Positions 1 through 14,839 are shown, counted from the stretch's first letter. The stretch is 24,819 nt of DNA from Balamuthia mandrillaris (GCA_031835245.1 JAVKOQ010000601.1:1-24819), one strand, 5' to 3'. The notes: generated from the sequence alone by a model not told the origin. A program made the numbers and translations.

Positions 1-522
1 GAAGACAATTGGGAGGCAACCGCCCGGACTTACACGGATTCTATCCAGTGAATGATAGGGCCAAGCCAAAAGCTTCGCTGACTTCCATTCAAATGCAAGT
101 TCCTCTTTTTGTCGGGGTTGCAGGCACAGTCCCGTTGGCCTCATACAAAGCACAAGCTGTTTCTGCTTTTCCCACTCTCTGTTTCAACCCTGATGTGAGG
201 TCCATTCTCTTCGTTTCAGTCGAAGGGTTGCGTCGCATCATAAACGTTAAAATTTTCTCTTTTTTTGGAAAATAAATTCGAAATTGTTATCGATCGGTAA
301 CAAATTATTCATTAATCGATCCAAATCTCTCGCGATAATTGAAAGCTGTTTATCGTTTGAAAGCAAACCACGTCCAAAAGTGCTGGGAGGTTACAGGGAC
401 ACACCCTCCTTATCGCTTCCTTTACGCCTCAAAATTCTTCGAAAAATCGAACGATAACTTTCACACAGCAGAAACGAAAAGGAGAAAATGTAAAGAGAGA
501 GAGAAGGAAGCAACAAAGTGGA
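1..522. other. Left-edge region, no supported gene
   Basis: No gene can be supported here. A plus-strand frame is open from the left edge to a stop at 273-275 and could be the last exon of a gene lying outside the window. It has no recognisable domain and no matching gene context. Bases 280-345 are AT-rich with several ATCGAT-type words, and 470-520 is purine-rich; both fit the 5' flank and leader of the Mic10-like gene that starts at 523. Confidence 0.4.
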
Positions 523-1241
523 ATGGAACGACAGAGAGATAGCAACGACGGCACGGCCGATCGGCTGGTGGAGCTCAAGATCCACCCCGAGGTCCTGCAG
601 AGACGGTGTCCTTGCTGCTGGGACACCTTGCTCACGGGCCTGAAGGGCTCCGTCGTCTTTGCCGTGGTCGGCACGATCGGAAGCCTGCGGCGGTGGCCGC
701 CCATCACCCCCGCCCCGCTTCACTTTCTTTTCGCACTTTCTGGTATCGTTTTTTTCTCTTTGGATTAAGATTATTTTTGATGTTTTAATACATATTTTTT
801 CTTTTTCTTTTTTTGTTATTCTCATATTTCTAACCCAAAAAAAAAAGTAAGAGGATCAAAACACAAAGCTTCGAGCGCGGCTGCTGCCGCTGGTGGAAGC
901 CGTTGGTACGAAATACTGTACCTGCCGCTGGGGATCGCTCTGCTTGGGTTTGGCCTGGGAAGCTACATTGGCTACAGGGAGTGTGACCTCACTTTGCAAA
1001 TGCGGTCTCAATGGTTTCTTTCTTCTTCACTGCTCTCTGCTCTCTGCTCTCTGCTCTCTGCTTCTCTGCTTCTCTGCTTCTCTGCTTCTCTGCTTCTCTG
1101 CTTCTCTGCTTCTCTGCTTCTCTGCTTCTCTGCTCTCTTCTCTGCTTCTTCTAACTTGCTTTCAAAAAAACAAAAAGGCAAAAGGCACAACAACAACACA
1201 AACACTCTTCGTCTTCTTCGTCCGCCGAGCTTCCCCGCTGA
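523..1241 (+). CDS. Mic10-like MICOS subunit (mitochondrial inner membrane), 3 exons
   Basis: Mic10 is the small hairpin protein that oligomerises at crista junctions of the mitochondrial inner membrane. Exon 1 is 523-742, exon 2 869-1013, exon 3 1178-1241, giving about 142 aa. Phases agree (1, then 2). Exon 1 has the family's pattern of a Trp-Asp pair, a Gly-spaced hydrophobic helix (residues about 33-54) and an Arg-Arg loop (LRRWP). Exon 2 has the second helix, with GFGLGSYIGY followed by RECD, which corresponds to the Gly-rich helix and the Y-x-x-C-x-x-D end of Mic10/DUF543 proteins. Exon 3 encodes a Gln/Ser-rich tail ending AELPR. Uncertain points: exon 1 could end at 692 with exon 2 starting at 876 (about 120 aa, closer to the usual 75-100), and exon 2 could end at 1004. 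The second helix is the strongest evidence; the short tail is the weakest part. The stop lies 49 bp from the stop of the RasGAP gene on the other strand. Confidence 0.65.
1030..1150 (+). repeat. CTCTG/CTTCTCTG simple-repeat array in Mic10 intron 2
   Basis: Units of 7 (TGCTCTC) and then 8 (TGCTTCTC) bases are repeated head to tail through the body of the intron. The same kind of units fill intron 3 of the DHHC gene at 8998-9198. The intron then ends in an A-rich run and AG at 1176-1177. Confidence 0.9.
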
Positions 1242-1290
1242 AAAACAAACATATTTATTCTCTTTCATCGCTTTATTCTTTGTTTACTCC

Positions 1291-6535
<5,245 letters not shown>

Positions 6536-6991
6536 CTGCTTGTATTGTATTTTTTTTAATCCGGCAAAGAAGACCATCACATCAGAAACCAATAACAAGA
6601 ATGGAATTGAAAAATCGAGTAGCGGTAGTGGGTATAACGGACCTTGTTTTTAAACAAAAAAAAAGTTGGTCCCCCCAAAAAAAGCGGGTGCCATCAACTA
6701 AGCACTAGTTGGTTCGGCAGCCCCTCCCCCACCTAGAGGGGAACAAAAAAAAAACAAATGGAAATATATCAATAATCAACCACGCCCTCCCAACAAGAAG
6801 GGGAAAATAAAAACGATAGAATCGTTGGTTCGCCCAAGTCGTGTTGTGGCTTCTTTTCCTTGTCTTGCTCTTCTCTTCTCTTCTCTTTAATATTGATTGC
6901 TGCTTTTTTTTTCTTCCAATTGTCAAACTAGCTAAAAAAGGAAAATAATCGTGAAAAATTGGTGTTTGGGTACGATTATTTATTGTATGGG

Positions 6992-6999
6992 TGACGTCA
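6992..6999. promoter_or_regulatory. TGACGTCA palindrome (CRE/ATF-type site)
   Basis: A full 8-bp TGACGTCA palindrome about 460 bp upstream of the RasGAP start. bZIP factors of the CREB/ATF kind bind this word in many eukaryotes; binding here is inferred only. Two more full copies occur at 16199 and 16233. Confidence 0.4.
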
Positions 7000-7069
7000 G
7001 ATGGCAGTGTTGAGCACCAAACGAGCAGATGGTGACCAATAACAAGCAAAAGAGGGAAACAAAAGAAAG

Positions 7070-7201
7070 ACCCTCTTCTTCTTTGGCTGAGATGATTCGA
7101 TTTGTCAAGGCTAGCTCTTCAGAAGAGGGTGGGGGTGGTTTTCCATTCATGGCTCTTTTGCCATAAAATAAATGTTCAGAAGTCACCCACCCCCCACCCC
7201 A
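7070..7201. repeat. Nested inverted repeats
   Basis: ACCCTCTTCT at 7070-7079 is the exact reverse complement of AGAAGAGGGT at 7121-7130, with a 41-base spacer. The right arm continues into a G-run (7126-7137), which can in turn pair with the C-run CACCCACCCCCCACCCC at 7185-7201. The right arm therefore has two possible partners. Confidence 0.75.
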
Positions 7202-7579
7202 AGGTTGCACCACCTTCGTTCGTATAAAACGAGCATTATCTTTTTTTACAAAACAAAAACGACGGGTTCTTTTGAAGTCTACGTCGATTTGATGATCTGG
7301 CTGAAAAGAAATGGTCAGGGACACAAGGGCAGCAAAAATAGTCCCTGCGCTTCCCCGTCACTCTCAGCGGGGAGAATTCGTGTCGACAAGGACCACTGTC
7401 AAACCCTACCATTGCGCGTTGGCCATCTGTTGACACAAGAAAAAGAGGCAGGCGATGATGTGTTGTGTGAAAAAAAGAGGTCATAAACCTACTTTTCTAT
7501 TGTTTTTGTTCTTGCTCGCTTCCTTCGTCATATTTTGTACATACATTTAAAAACAAAAAAATAAAATAAAAAAAATAAC

Positions 7580-7990
7580 TTAGGCTCTCTCTCCACGAAT
7601 CCTTCTGGCCAGCTGAATGTCCTTGGGCATGATGGTCACACGCTTGGCGTGGATGGCGCACAAGTTGGTGTCCTCAAAGAGACCCACCAGGTAGGCCTCG
7701 GCGGCTTCCTGGAGGGCGGCCACGGCGGCGCTCTGGAAACGCAAGTCGGTCTTGTAGTCCTGAGCAATCTCTCTCACCAGGCGCTGGAAGGGGAGCTTGC
7801 GGAGGAGGAGCTCGGTGCTCTTCTGGTAGCGGCGAATCTCACGGAGGGCCACGGTGCCAGGCCTGAAGCGATGGGGCTTCTTCACGCCTCCCGCGAGGGC
7901 AGACTTGGCGGACTTGGCGGACTTGCTGGCGACCTTACGAGGGGCCTTGCCTCCGGTAGACTTACGAGCGGTTTGCTTGGTACGGGCCAT
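7580..7990 (-). CDS. Histone H3, divergent tail
   Basis: Core nucleosome histone H3, 136 codons, intronless, same length as canonical H3 so positions compare one to one. Residues 1-18 match the canonical tail, including K4, K9-S10, K14 and K18. Residues 33-37 (GGVKK) and the fold from 38 to the end ([18 protein letters not shown] with K79, the C-terminal IRGERA) are near-canonical. Positions 19-32 are not: they read [14 protein letters not shown], so the usual K23, R26 and the K27-S28 context (ARKS) are gone and AKS-like units replace them. Positions 86-90 read SAAVA and 96 is Ala, nearer H3.3 than H3.1. No histone 3' stem-loop consensus is visible after the stop, only AT-rich sequence, so the message is probably polyadenylated. 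It is divergent from the DHHC gene. Whether it is the only H3 in the genome cannot be told here. Confidence 0.97.
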
Positions 7991-8393
7991 GTCGTTGTTT
8001 TTGTGTAGTGAAGAAAAGGAGGGGAAAAAATAAGTGCTGACAAGAGAGAAGAAGCTCTTTGGGTTGTTCGAACGGTTTGATAAGAGAAAACGTAGAATAA
8101 CGGCTGAAAGAATTTCTCTTTCTTTTATAGTCGGAAAACGTCCTTCGGAGTTACTAGTAGGAGATTTTTCCATTGGATCCATAAAATCCAGAAAAACTTG
8201 ATCCGACCATTCTCATTGGCTTTGATTTTCAGTTTTCTAGGAAATTTCTCACAGCCTCCTTGCGCGTCTACAAAAAGTAAGAGAAACATACTCGAGACGA
8301 CATGAGCACAAAAACAAGGAAAGAAAAGGCAAAAGAAAGAAAAAGTAAAAGTTGTCTCTTTCTTCTTCGCCTTTCGTTTGTTAGCTCCGCACG
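7991..8393. promoter_or_regulatory. Shared divergent promoter, H3 (-) and DHHC gene (+)
   Basis: On the minus strand a TATA-type box (CTATAAAAGA, plus 8121-8130) lies about 140 bp upstream of the H3 start. Two CCAAT boxes on the same strand (plus 8172-8176 and 8215-8219) lie about 45 and 90 bp further upstream. This TATA plus CCAAT arrangement is typical of histone genes. The plus-strand side has only purine-rich sequence and a pyrimidine-rich leader before 8394. Confidence 0.65.
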
Positions 8394-9404
8394 ATGCTTT
8401 TCGTGTTCACCATCGTCTACATCCTTTTCTTTGCTTTCTTGATCTACGTTCTTCTTTGTGGCCAGCAGGAATGTCATCGCGACACTTGGATCTTTCGCCT
8501 CAACCAGTTTCTTTCCGGCGGCTGCGTTGATTCTTTCTCGTATGTTATTTTACACATTTTTATTTTTTTGGTTTTGCTCCTGTTTGAGATCCATTCGATC
8601 CATTCCGATTCGATTCGATTTAATCTGAGTCACACTTTCAAAAAAAAATAAATAAAATAGATCGTGTTGTGCGTTTTTGTTTGGACGAAGAGCGGGAAAT
8701 GCGATGGGCAAGGTAGTGCAATGTTGTTGCGAAGGACCCAACCCTATTTTCCAGGTTCGTTTGTTTGTTTGTTCCATCTTTGTGTCTTATGTTTGATTCT
8801 TTCGTGCTTTCTCGATTCGATTCGATTCGATTCGATTCTCGTTCTAACCTGTTGGATTTGGTGTGTCAATTTCTTCTACTAGTTTCTGTATTTGTCGTGC
8901 GTGGTGGGTGGTTACATTACTTTCATTGTGGTGGCCTTTCCTTTCATTCCTGGCCCCTTCATCGCTGGCTACCACAAGTGCGTTCCTCTCATCCCTCCTC
9001 TGCTCCTCTGCTCTCTCTGCTTCTCTGCTCCTCTGCTCCTCTGCTCCTCTGCTCCTCTGCTCTCTGCTCTCTGCTCTCTGCTCTCTGCTCTCTGCTTCTC
9101 TGCTTCTCTGCTCTCGCTCTCTCTGCTCTCTCTCTGCTCTCTCTCTGCTCTCTCTCTCTCCTGCTCTCGCTTCTGCTCTCGCTTCTGCTTCTATTCTTTT
9201 GCTTATCTCACTTTCCTCTTTCAAAAAACAAAAAGAACATTATCTATTTTTGCGGTAGCATGGACGCTCTTCTCCTTTATTTATTGCTCGTTCTCTGATC
9301 CGGGGCTCATCACCAAAACCAACCTCCGGCTCTATCGTGAGCAGTTTCCTTTCGATAATGTTCTCTACCACAAACGCCGTTGTGAGACATGTGATATCGA
9401 TCGG

Positions 9405-9442
<38 letters not shown>

Positions 9443-10656
9443 CCTTTTCTTTTGTTCAGTTGACTAAAAGGAACGTTTCGATGAAGACCACCACGAGCAA
9501 AACATTGCAATGTTTGCGGAGGTTGTGTTGCCCGTTTTGATCATCACTGCATTTGGATCAACAATTGCGTTGGTGCTAACAACCATGCCAAGGTTCGCCT
9601 CCTTTCCTCTTCTCTTCTTTTCTCTCACTTACTATAGTTTTGTTATTCTATTCCTCTAAAATGGTTCTATCTCTATGTAGTTCATCATTTTCCTGTTGTC
9701 GACTGCGTTATTGGCGACGTACAGCTCCTGGGGATTGGTGGCAGTGGTGAGGGGCATCATCGAGGAGAAAGGTCTCTGGACGATGGTCATTCGCAACAAC
9801 ATCACCGGACGCATGTCTCCTCTTCCTTGGGGAGCTTTCATTAACGTACTTCTTTCTTCGCTTTCTCTTTATTTTTTTCATCTTTCCTAACTCTTTTTTT
9901 TGTGTATTCCAGATTTTAGTATCAGAGGGAGGAGGGTGTTTAGCTTTGGGAGTTTTTTCCGGAGTGTTGGCTTTGGTGCTCTACGGCTTCACTTTCTACC
10001 AAGTGTACCTCGTCGTCAAGAACACAACCACCTACGAGACCTTCAAACGATCCGACCTGAGGAGCGACGTCAAGGCCGCTCGTCTCATCACCAAACGGAT
10101 TCAAGAAATGCGGAAAGAGGAAAAAGCCAAGAAGAAACCCACAGAAGACGAGGAGATAGAAGGAATAGACGAGGTGAAAGAACTCCTGCGGTTCGGTCGA
10201 TTTGCTTCGTTTGGAATTGTGAGGAAAGTATGGATGAAAACGGGAGTCGATGTGAAGGCTTTCTCTCTGGGCAGCGAGAAGATGGTGAAGGATATGGCGG
10301 AGAAGAAGCGAAGGGAAAAGGAGGAAGGATCTTTACCCGCTAAGACGGAGAACGACGGGGAGAAAAGAGGACTTAGGATAAAACTGCCGAAAGACAGCAA
10401 CCATCGAAGACAACAAGAAAGGCAAAGGAATGAGCCACAAAACAAACGAAAAGGAGACAAAGAGGAGGAGGAAGAAGAGGATCAAATAGTAAGCGCAGCG
10501 GAGGTGAACAAAGCTTTTCTTGCCGAGGTTCAACGCTTGCTTACCGTGGACCAGACCAACATTTACCATCGTGGCGTTCTTCAAAACCTTGCTGAGATCT
10601 TTTCGTCTTCGTCTTCTTCTCCCTCTTCCTCGTCTTCTTCGAAAAAGAGGACCTGA
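8394..10656 (+). CDS. DHHC palmitoyltransferase, ZDHHC4-like, 7 exons
   Basis: Protein S-acyltransferase that attaches palmitate to cysteines of target proteins at ER/Golgi-type membranes. Exons 8394-8539, 8661-8754, 8883-8977, 9236-9403, 9487-9592, 9681-9845, 9913-10656; phases match throughout and give 505 aa. An N-terminal hydrophobic helix is followed by GPNPIFQ and a second hydrophobic pair, then the cysteine-rich domain: [23 protein letters not shown] and the catalytic DHHC at 186-189, followed by [11 protein letters not shown]. Two more membrane helices surround an extended lumenal loop, and the TTxE motif (TTYE, 297-300) follows the last. The GPNPI motif and [15 protein letters not shown] match the ZDHHC4 branch. 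The C-terminal 200 residues are charged, then Ser-rich, ending SSSKKRT. The 9487 and 9236 acceptors were chosen because earlier AGs give stops or break the CxxC spacing. Confidence 0.93.
8813..8838 (+). repeat. (GATTC)n pentamer repeat in DHHC intron 2
   Basis: Five to six copies of CGATT/GATTC in intron 2 (8755-8882). Intron 1 of the same gene has a looser run of GATTC and GATCC words near 8588-8620, so two neighbouring introns share the pentamer. Confidence 0.85.
8998..9198 (+). repeat. CTCTG/CTCCTCTG simple-repeat array in DHHC intron 3
   Basis: About 200 bases of TGCTCTC, TGCTCCTC, TGCTTCTC and then CTCTCTG units inside the intron 8978-9235. The intron 3' end (CTTTCAAAAAACAAAAAG) nearly matches that of Mic10 intron 2. 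Confidence 0.9.
9411..9440 (+). repeat. (CT)n microsatellite in DHHC intron 4
   Basis: About 15 CT dinucleotides immediately inside the 5' part of the intron 9404-9486. Confidence 0.95.
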
Positions 10657-10871
10657 AAAAAACCAAATTTTTGGCATAATTGGCATACTTTGCATTTTTT
10701 ACATGTTCGGAATTATTGACATTATCTACATTTTTGACATTCCGACGTGACGTCTGCCTGGCACAAATTTGTCGACAGCGTCGGTTCAGCAAAGAAAAAA
10801 AAAAAACGGAAATACAGAAGAGAGCAGCAGACCTAAATCATCTTCAACGACCAGCGAGTTTTCTGTACAAT
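10657..10871. repeat. Intergenic 9-bp degenerate minisatellite (10669-10744) and promoter
   Basis: Between the DHHC stop and the start at 10872 lies a run of about eight 9-base units, each holding a CAT or CATT core: TTGGCATAA, TTGGCATAC, TTTGCATTT, then after a GGAATT unit ATTGACATT, ATCTACATT, TTTGACATT. The period is exactly 9 bases. It is followed by ACGTGACGTC near 10744-10752, a partial CRE-type word, and a poly-A run. It probably holds the DHHC terminator and the promoter of the next gene. Confidence 0.6.
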
Positions 10872-11609
10872 ATGAAGATTGAAGAGAAAGAGAAGGAACC
10901 GCTACGAGCAAGGACAAACTCATGGATCAAAAGAGCAGGAATGAGAGTAGGGGAGAGCTTGCGTAGGACTTCATCTTCTAACAACGGCGATATCAAAGAA
11001 GGATGGAGAGCCGCCACCATCCCTGATGGTCAAAACAACGGCAATAGGAAGGGGACAGCGGAGAAAGCGGCTTCTTCATCCGTTCCTTCCACGCCGTCTG
11101 CTTGGGCCTCACCCGACCCCTCCTGGCGGGACTCCACCTCTTTGGTGAGTTCTTCAAACCAAAAAATGGCTCGTCAACGAAGCAAAAACTCCATCAACAA
11201 CGGCAACAATAACAACCACGATGTCCTCGCAACAGATCAGTCACCAAACACCGAGAAGCAGAAACAACAGCCTTCAAAGAGTAATACTTCTGCGGATAAC
11301 AACAGGAACCACAACAAAACCAATTGGCGAGGAAGTGAAACTGCACATAAGTTTGTCAGAGAGGGCTCTTGGATTACGGCGGAGAAAGAGGAAGAGGAGG
11401 AAGAGGACGATGGCGAGGAGGAAGGTGAAGGTTCCAAAATGAACAGCGGAAGAGCATGGAGAGGGAGACGCGTGCGTAAGCGTGAGAAGGTAAGGATTGT
11501 GGCGGAGGGCATGGCCGCTTTGTTGTGTGGTCTGTCTGATGAGGAGGAAGCTTGGCATGGAGAATACGAAGGAGAGACTCCAAAACGCCAACTACTCGTC
11601 CAAGTTTGA
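10872..11609 (+). CDS. Hypothetical low-complexity hydrophilic protein
   Basis: A single-exon frame of 245 aa that I do not recognise. The first ATG (MKIEEKEKEPLRART) follows a poly-A run and AG-rich leader. Residues 1-60 are basic with RRTSSS-type sites; the middle is rich in Asn, Ser and Gln; residues about 180-200 are an acidic Glu/Asp run, followed by a basic patch (WRGRRVRKREK). The end, VAEGMAALLCGLSDEEE to LLVQV, is the only part that looks ordered. There is no signal peptide or membrane helix. Conceivably it is a disordered regulatory or nuclear protein, but no function is claimed. It is tandem with the DHHC gene and its stop is 114 bp from the stop of the AFG1 gene on the other strand. 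Confidence 0.6.
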   Translation: MKIEEKEKEPLRARTNSWIKRAGMRVGESLRRTSSSNNGDIKEGWRAATIPDGQNNGNRKGTAEKAASSSVPSTPSAWASPDPSWRDSTSLVSSSNQKMARQRSKNSINNGNNNNHDVLATDQSPNTEKQKQQPSKSNTSADNNRNHNKTNWRGSETAHKFVREGSWITAEKEEEEEEDDGEEEGEGSKMNSGRAWRGRRVRKREKVRIVAEGMAALLCGLSDEEEAWHGEYEGETPKRQLLVQV

Positions 11610-11723
11610 GAGAAAAGAAAAGAAATATCGACTTTTTCTTTTTCTGTTCGTTTGGAAAGAAGAAACAAGAAGAGGAAAAAAAATGTTGGTAAGGTTTTCT
11701 TTGGTTTGTTTTCTTTCGTGAGT

Positions 11724-13760
11724 TCAGTTGTTGGAAGTGGGAGAAGAATGTCCCTTGTGAGGGATCTTGAGGTACTCTTCGCTTTGCATCTCGATGAGGC
11801 GAGAGACGGCCCGCTGAAAGGCAAATTGTTCTTCTTTGCCATGCCAGATGGTTCCCATGTGTCGTCCTGTCGCATCATCAAAGACTTCCCTACCTTCCAA
11901 GTCTTTTTCGTCTCCACCTTCAAAAAGATGAGCAGGCTCTGCATAAGCAGAACATAAAAGTTTCACCTTTTTGAACAGACACATAAGTATTGAGAAAAGG
12001 AGAGAAAGACAGAGGAGCACAAGAAGAGGGCAGAAGAGAAAGAGAAGAAAGAGAGAAGCAGACGAGAAAAGGACAGAAAAAGAAGAAGGAGAAGGAGATT
12101 ACTTTATGATTGTATAGCTCGTCGATGAGAGTAATAAAGCGCCGAGCCTCTGTGACGCTCTGTCGATTCATCTTCGGTATTCCGCTCAGCAAAACGGTAT
12201 GAAACGCTTCGCTGAGCGCAATATAGTCTGCTGCTCCCAAGTTCTGTTTACAAAGGTCGTTGAAGGAGAACCAAGCCACACCTCTCGCCGTCTTTGGCAC
12301 TCGTAACTTCCTTCCTCCTCCAGCAACTGAAAGCTGCATGGCATGAGCTTGTTGATGGTGAGTCAGTTCTGCAAATGCTCTTTCCATCCGCTTTTCAGCT
12401 TCACTACCTCCACTTTCACTTTTGAGATGTTGTTGTTGTTGATGATGATGCTGTTCGAACGGAGAAGAAGGAGAGCGAGGATGAATGAGAAAGTAAACGC
12501 CTTGAGAAGCTTTGCCAGTGAGCCGATAGTCATTGCCAGAGACGATGCGATGCACTCGGCAACGCCGATACAACAAGTCGATGAAGGGGAGGAATCTATC
12601 CCTCTGCAAACCTCCTTGATAGAGCTCATCGGGAGCTCTGTTGGAGGTCGCCACAAAGAGGACGTCGTTGCGGAACAACAAGGAGAAGAGGCGATGGAGG
12701 ATCATGGCGTCGGCAACGTCCGTCACTTGGAACTCGTCAAAGCATAAAACACCCGTTTGTGCTGCGATGCCTCGAGCTAATGCTGGAAGAGGATCACCTT
12801 CCTCTTCTCCTTCGTTTACTTCTTCCCCTTTTTGAAAGAGGTTAAAGTTATTGCTGTTCGAAGATTGCTGTTGTTGTTTTTTGTGTTGGCGCCAATGGTG
12901 AATGCGGCCGTGAATGTCGAGCATGAAGGCGTGAAAGTGGACGCGTCTTTTGCGGCGGGAAGCTGGTATGCAGTCATAGAATAGGTCCATCAAAAATGTT
13001 TTGCCACATCCTTTTTGTTGTTATTGTTGTTATAAGGACACATGAAGAAAGAAGAAAGAAGAAAGAAGAAAGAGGAACGAAGAACATACCTACGTCGCCA
13101 TAGAGGTATACTCCAAGCGGAGAGGATGAGGAGGGAGTTTCAGCAGGAGGTTCGGTGGTAGACGCAATGGGAGAAGAAGAGGAAGAAGATAAAGAATTTC
13201 GTAACCAACTCAACTGTTTTTGTATTTTTAAGTCGAAAAGAAAGAAAGAAAGAAACGACAACAAAGAAAGAAAGAAAGAAAGAAAGAAAGAAACGACAAG
13301 AAAGAAACTACAAGAAAGAAATGAAAAGGAGTACCCAAGAGGAAGAAGAAGATGAGGAGGAAGGCGAAGAGACGGAAGGAGGAGGTGTGGGCTCAGGAGC
13401 GGCCTTTTGGAGCAACGTCTGCTGGTACAGCTCTTGCAATGGAGCCAAAGCCTTGCGTTGAGCCGGGTCGTCCTTGATGACCCCCTCCGCGATCAGCCTC
13501 TCATACCTTTGCAACGGGTCTTCCCCACGAGAAGCCTCTGAAAAAGAAGAATAAAAAGAAGAAGAAGCAGCGAACCACGAACTCGAAATCGCATCCCATT
13601 TCCTTCTATTGCCGATGAAAAGGAGCGGAGACGAAGAGCCAAGAGAACAACCACCACTGCTGCTCCTGCGATGAGGGTGAGCATGAAGCGGAGCGAAACG
13701 GCCGGGTGACAACCGTTGCGGAAGCAACCAGCTCTTGCTGTGGGCTCTGCCGAGCTTCAT
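11724..13760 (-). CDS. AFG1: AFG1/LACE1-type mitochondrial AAA-like ATPase, 4 exons
   Basis: AFG1 (LACE1/AFG1L) proteins are ATPases of the mitochondrial inner membrane involved in turnover of respiratory-chain proteins. Exons 13760-13335, 13213-13090, 13010-12103, 11966-11724; phases match, 566 aa. The N-terminus is Arg/Ser/His-rich without acidic residues for about 60 aa, as in a transit peptide, then a YERLIAEG-type segment. Walker A (GDVGCGKT, 181-188) is split by intron 2. FMLDIHGRIH, Walker B (VLCFDEFQVTDVADAM), ATSNR, GLQRDRFLPFI and DYRLTG follow in the family's order, then ARRFITLIDELYNHK and VKLLCSAYAEP across intron 3, and a C-terminal SRLIEMQSEEYL. Insertions relative to the family are Gln/Ser/His-rich loops after HHWRQ and after FLIHP. 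The ATG at 13760 is the first in frame; an upstream GTG was not used. Convergent with the unknown gene at 10872-11609. Confidence 0.95.
13237..13320 (+). repeat. (GAAA)n repeat in AFG1 intron 1
   Basis: GAAA units broken by ACGACA and ACTACA words, in the intron 13214-13334. The coding strand reads CTTT. Confidence 0.85.
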
Positions 13761-13986
13761 TCTTGTCTGCACTTTCTTTTTACTCTTCTCCTTTTATGAT
13801 ATCGTGTCGTCATGTATTTGGACTCCATGTCGTCACGTTTCGCCAAATATCGTGTCGTCATGTAAAATTATGACGACAGACACGAGAGAGGATAAGAGAG
13901 AGAACCAAAAATTCGATAAAAAAAAAGAAAAATTTCAAATAAAAATAAAAAAGTAAAATAAAAAAGAAAATAAAAAGCGAAATGTA
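13761..13986. promoter_or_regulatory. AFG1 promoter with repeated TGTCGTCA motif
   Basis: The 18-base word ATATCGTGTCGTCATGTA occurs exactly twice (13799-13816 and 13847-13864). A shorter copy, ATGTCGTCACGT, lies between them, and an inverted copy (ATGACGACAGACACG) follows from 13870. Four copies of a TGTCGTCA core fall within 90 bp, 40-125 bp upstream of the AFG1 start. This is also the ERGIC3 3' flank (both genes are minus). Confidence 0.65.
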
Positions 13987-14808
13987 TTAGTGAGCCTTTC
14001 CCAACTCGATCTTCTTGCTGAGCGAACGCATCGAGTTGTAGATGAGGGAGTCGATGATGCCAGCAACGGTGAATACACCGCCGATGATGGCGCACACGCC
14101 CGTCAGGAAATGGGCAAACGACTTTTGTGTCTCCGTGAACTTCACCATGATAGGGGAAAGGTCGTACATAATGAACACTCCTGTTGGTAGTGGTGGTGGT
14201 GGTTATTTGTGTGTGTTATAAAGAAGGAGGTTAAAAGAAAAAAACCAAAGAGAGGGGAAAACAAGAAAAGAAGCTTCAAATAAATAAAGAAAATGACAAT
14301 AAAACAAAACAAACAACAAACTTTAAAAAAAGGATAACATACCGGGCAAACCCGCGTTGGCATTCTCAAAAGGTCGGAAATGCTCCGTCACGGAGAACTG
14401 GTTGGTGTTGATGGTGCTGCCATCCAAGCTCTCATAGATCGTTGGGACGATCTTGACAAAGTACTGGTACATCCCCGAGCCCTCGGCCAGCGACTTGCTG
14501 ACGCCGTCCAGTGGGTTGATGATGCCGGGAAAGTCCTTGCCAAAGCTGATCCTGTTGATGTGGTGGCTGACGTTGAAGTTCGACATGGTCTTGAAGGGTT
14601 GCAGGTCGTGCACGTGCATGTTTTGGGACTGGAAGCTGAGACCGGGGGCGAAGTGGAAGTTGCCTGCCACTTTGTTGACGAGGAGGTGGCCGTAGACCTG
14701 GCAGCCTTCTCCTTTTTGTGCCTCGAGCGCTTCGGTGAAGCCTTCTTGTTTGCACTGGTTTTTTTTTTTTTGGAAAAAAGCGTAAACATCGACTTGAGAG
14801 TAACGAGA

Positions 14809-14839
<31 letters not shown>

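Larger units (their letters stand above)
6536..7579. other. Intergenic region between RasGAP 5' end and histone H3 3' end
   Basis: About 1 kb with no supported coding sequence. It must hold the RasGAP promoter and the H3 3' end. Visible elements are a TGACGTCA palindrome at 6992-6999, a perfect 10-bp inverted repeat (7070-7079 with 7121-7130), and a G-rich block at 7126-7137 that is complementary in type to a C-rich block at 7186-7201. Open frames on both strands here are short and have no domain. I saw no tRNA box pair or snRNA core. The part 7260-7450 has more balanced composition and could hold an unrecognised RNA gene, but nothing specific supports one. Confidence 0.5.

Noticed and set aside
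9..275. Plus-strand frame of 88 codons at the left edge
   Set aside because: It starts at a TTG, shows no domain and has no neighbour to join. It is noted only as a possible end of an outside gene.
6639..6674. Imperfect GGACC ... GGTCC hairpin near the RasGAP start
   Set aside because: Only five outer pairs are firm and the inside is A/T homopolymer, so it may be chance.
6700..6860. GGTTCG words suggesting a tRNA B box
   Set aside because: No A box at the right distance and no cloverleaf arms can be formed.
7285..7310. TGATGA followed by CTGA, like C and D boxes of a snoRNA
   Set aside because: The boxes are only about 10 bases apart and no terminal stem is visible.
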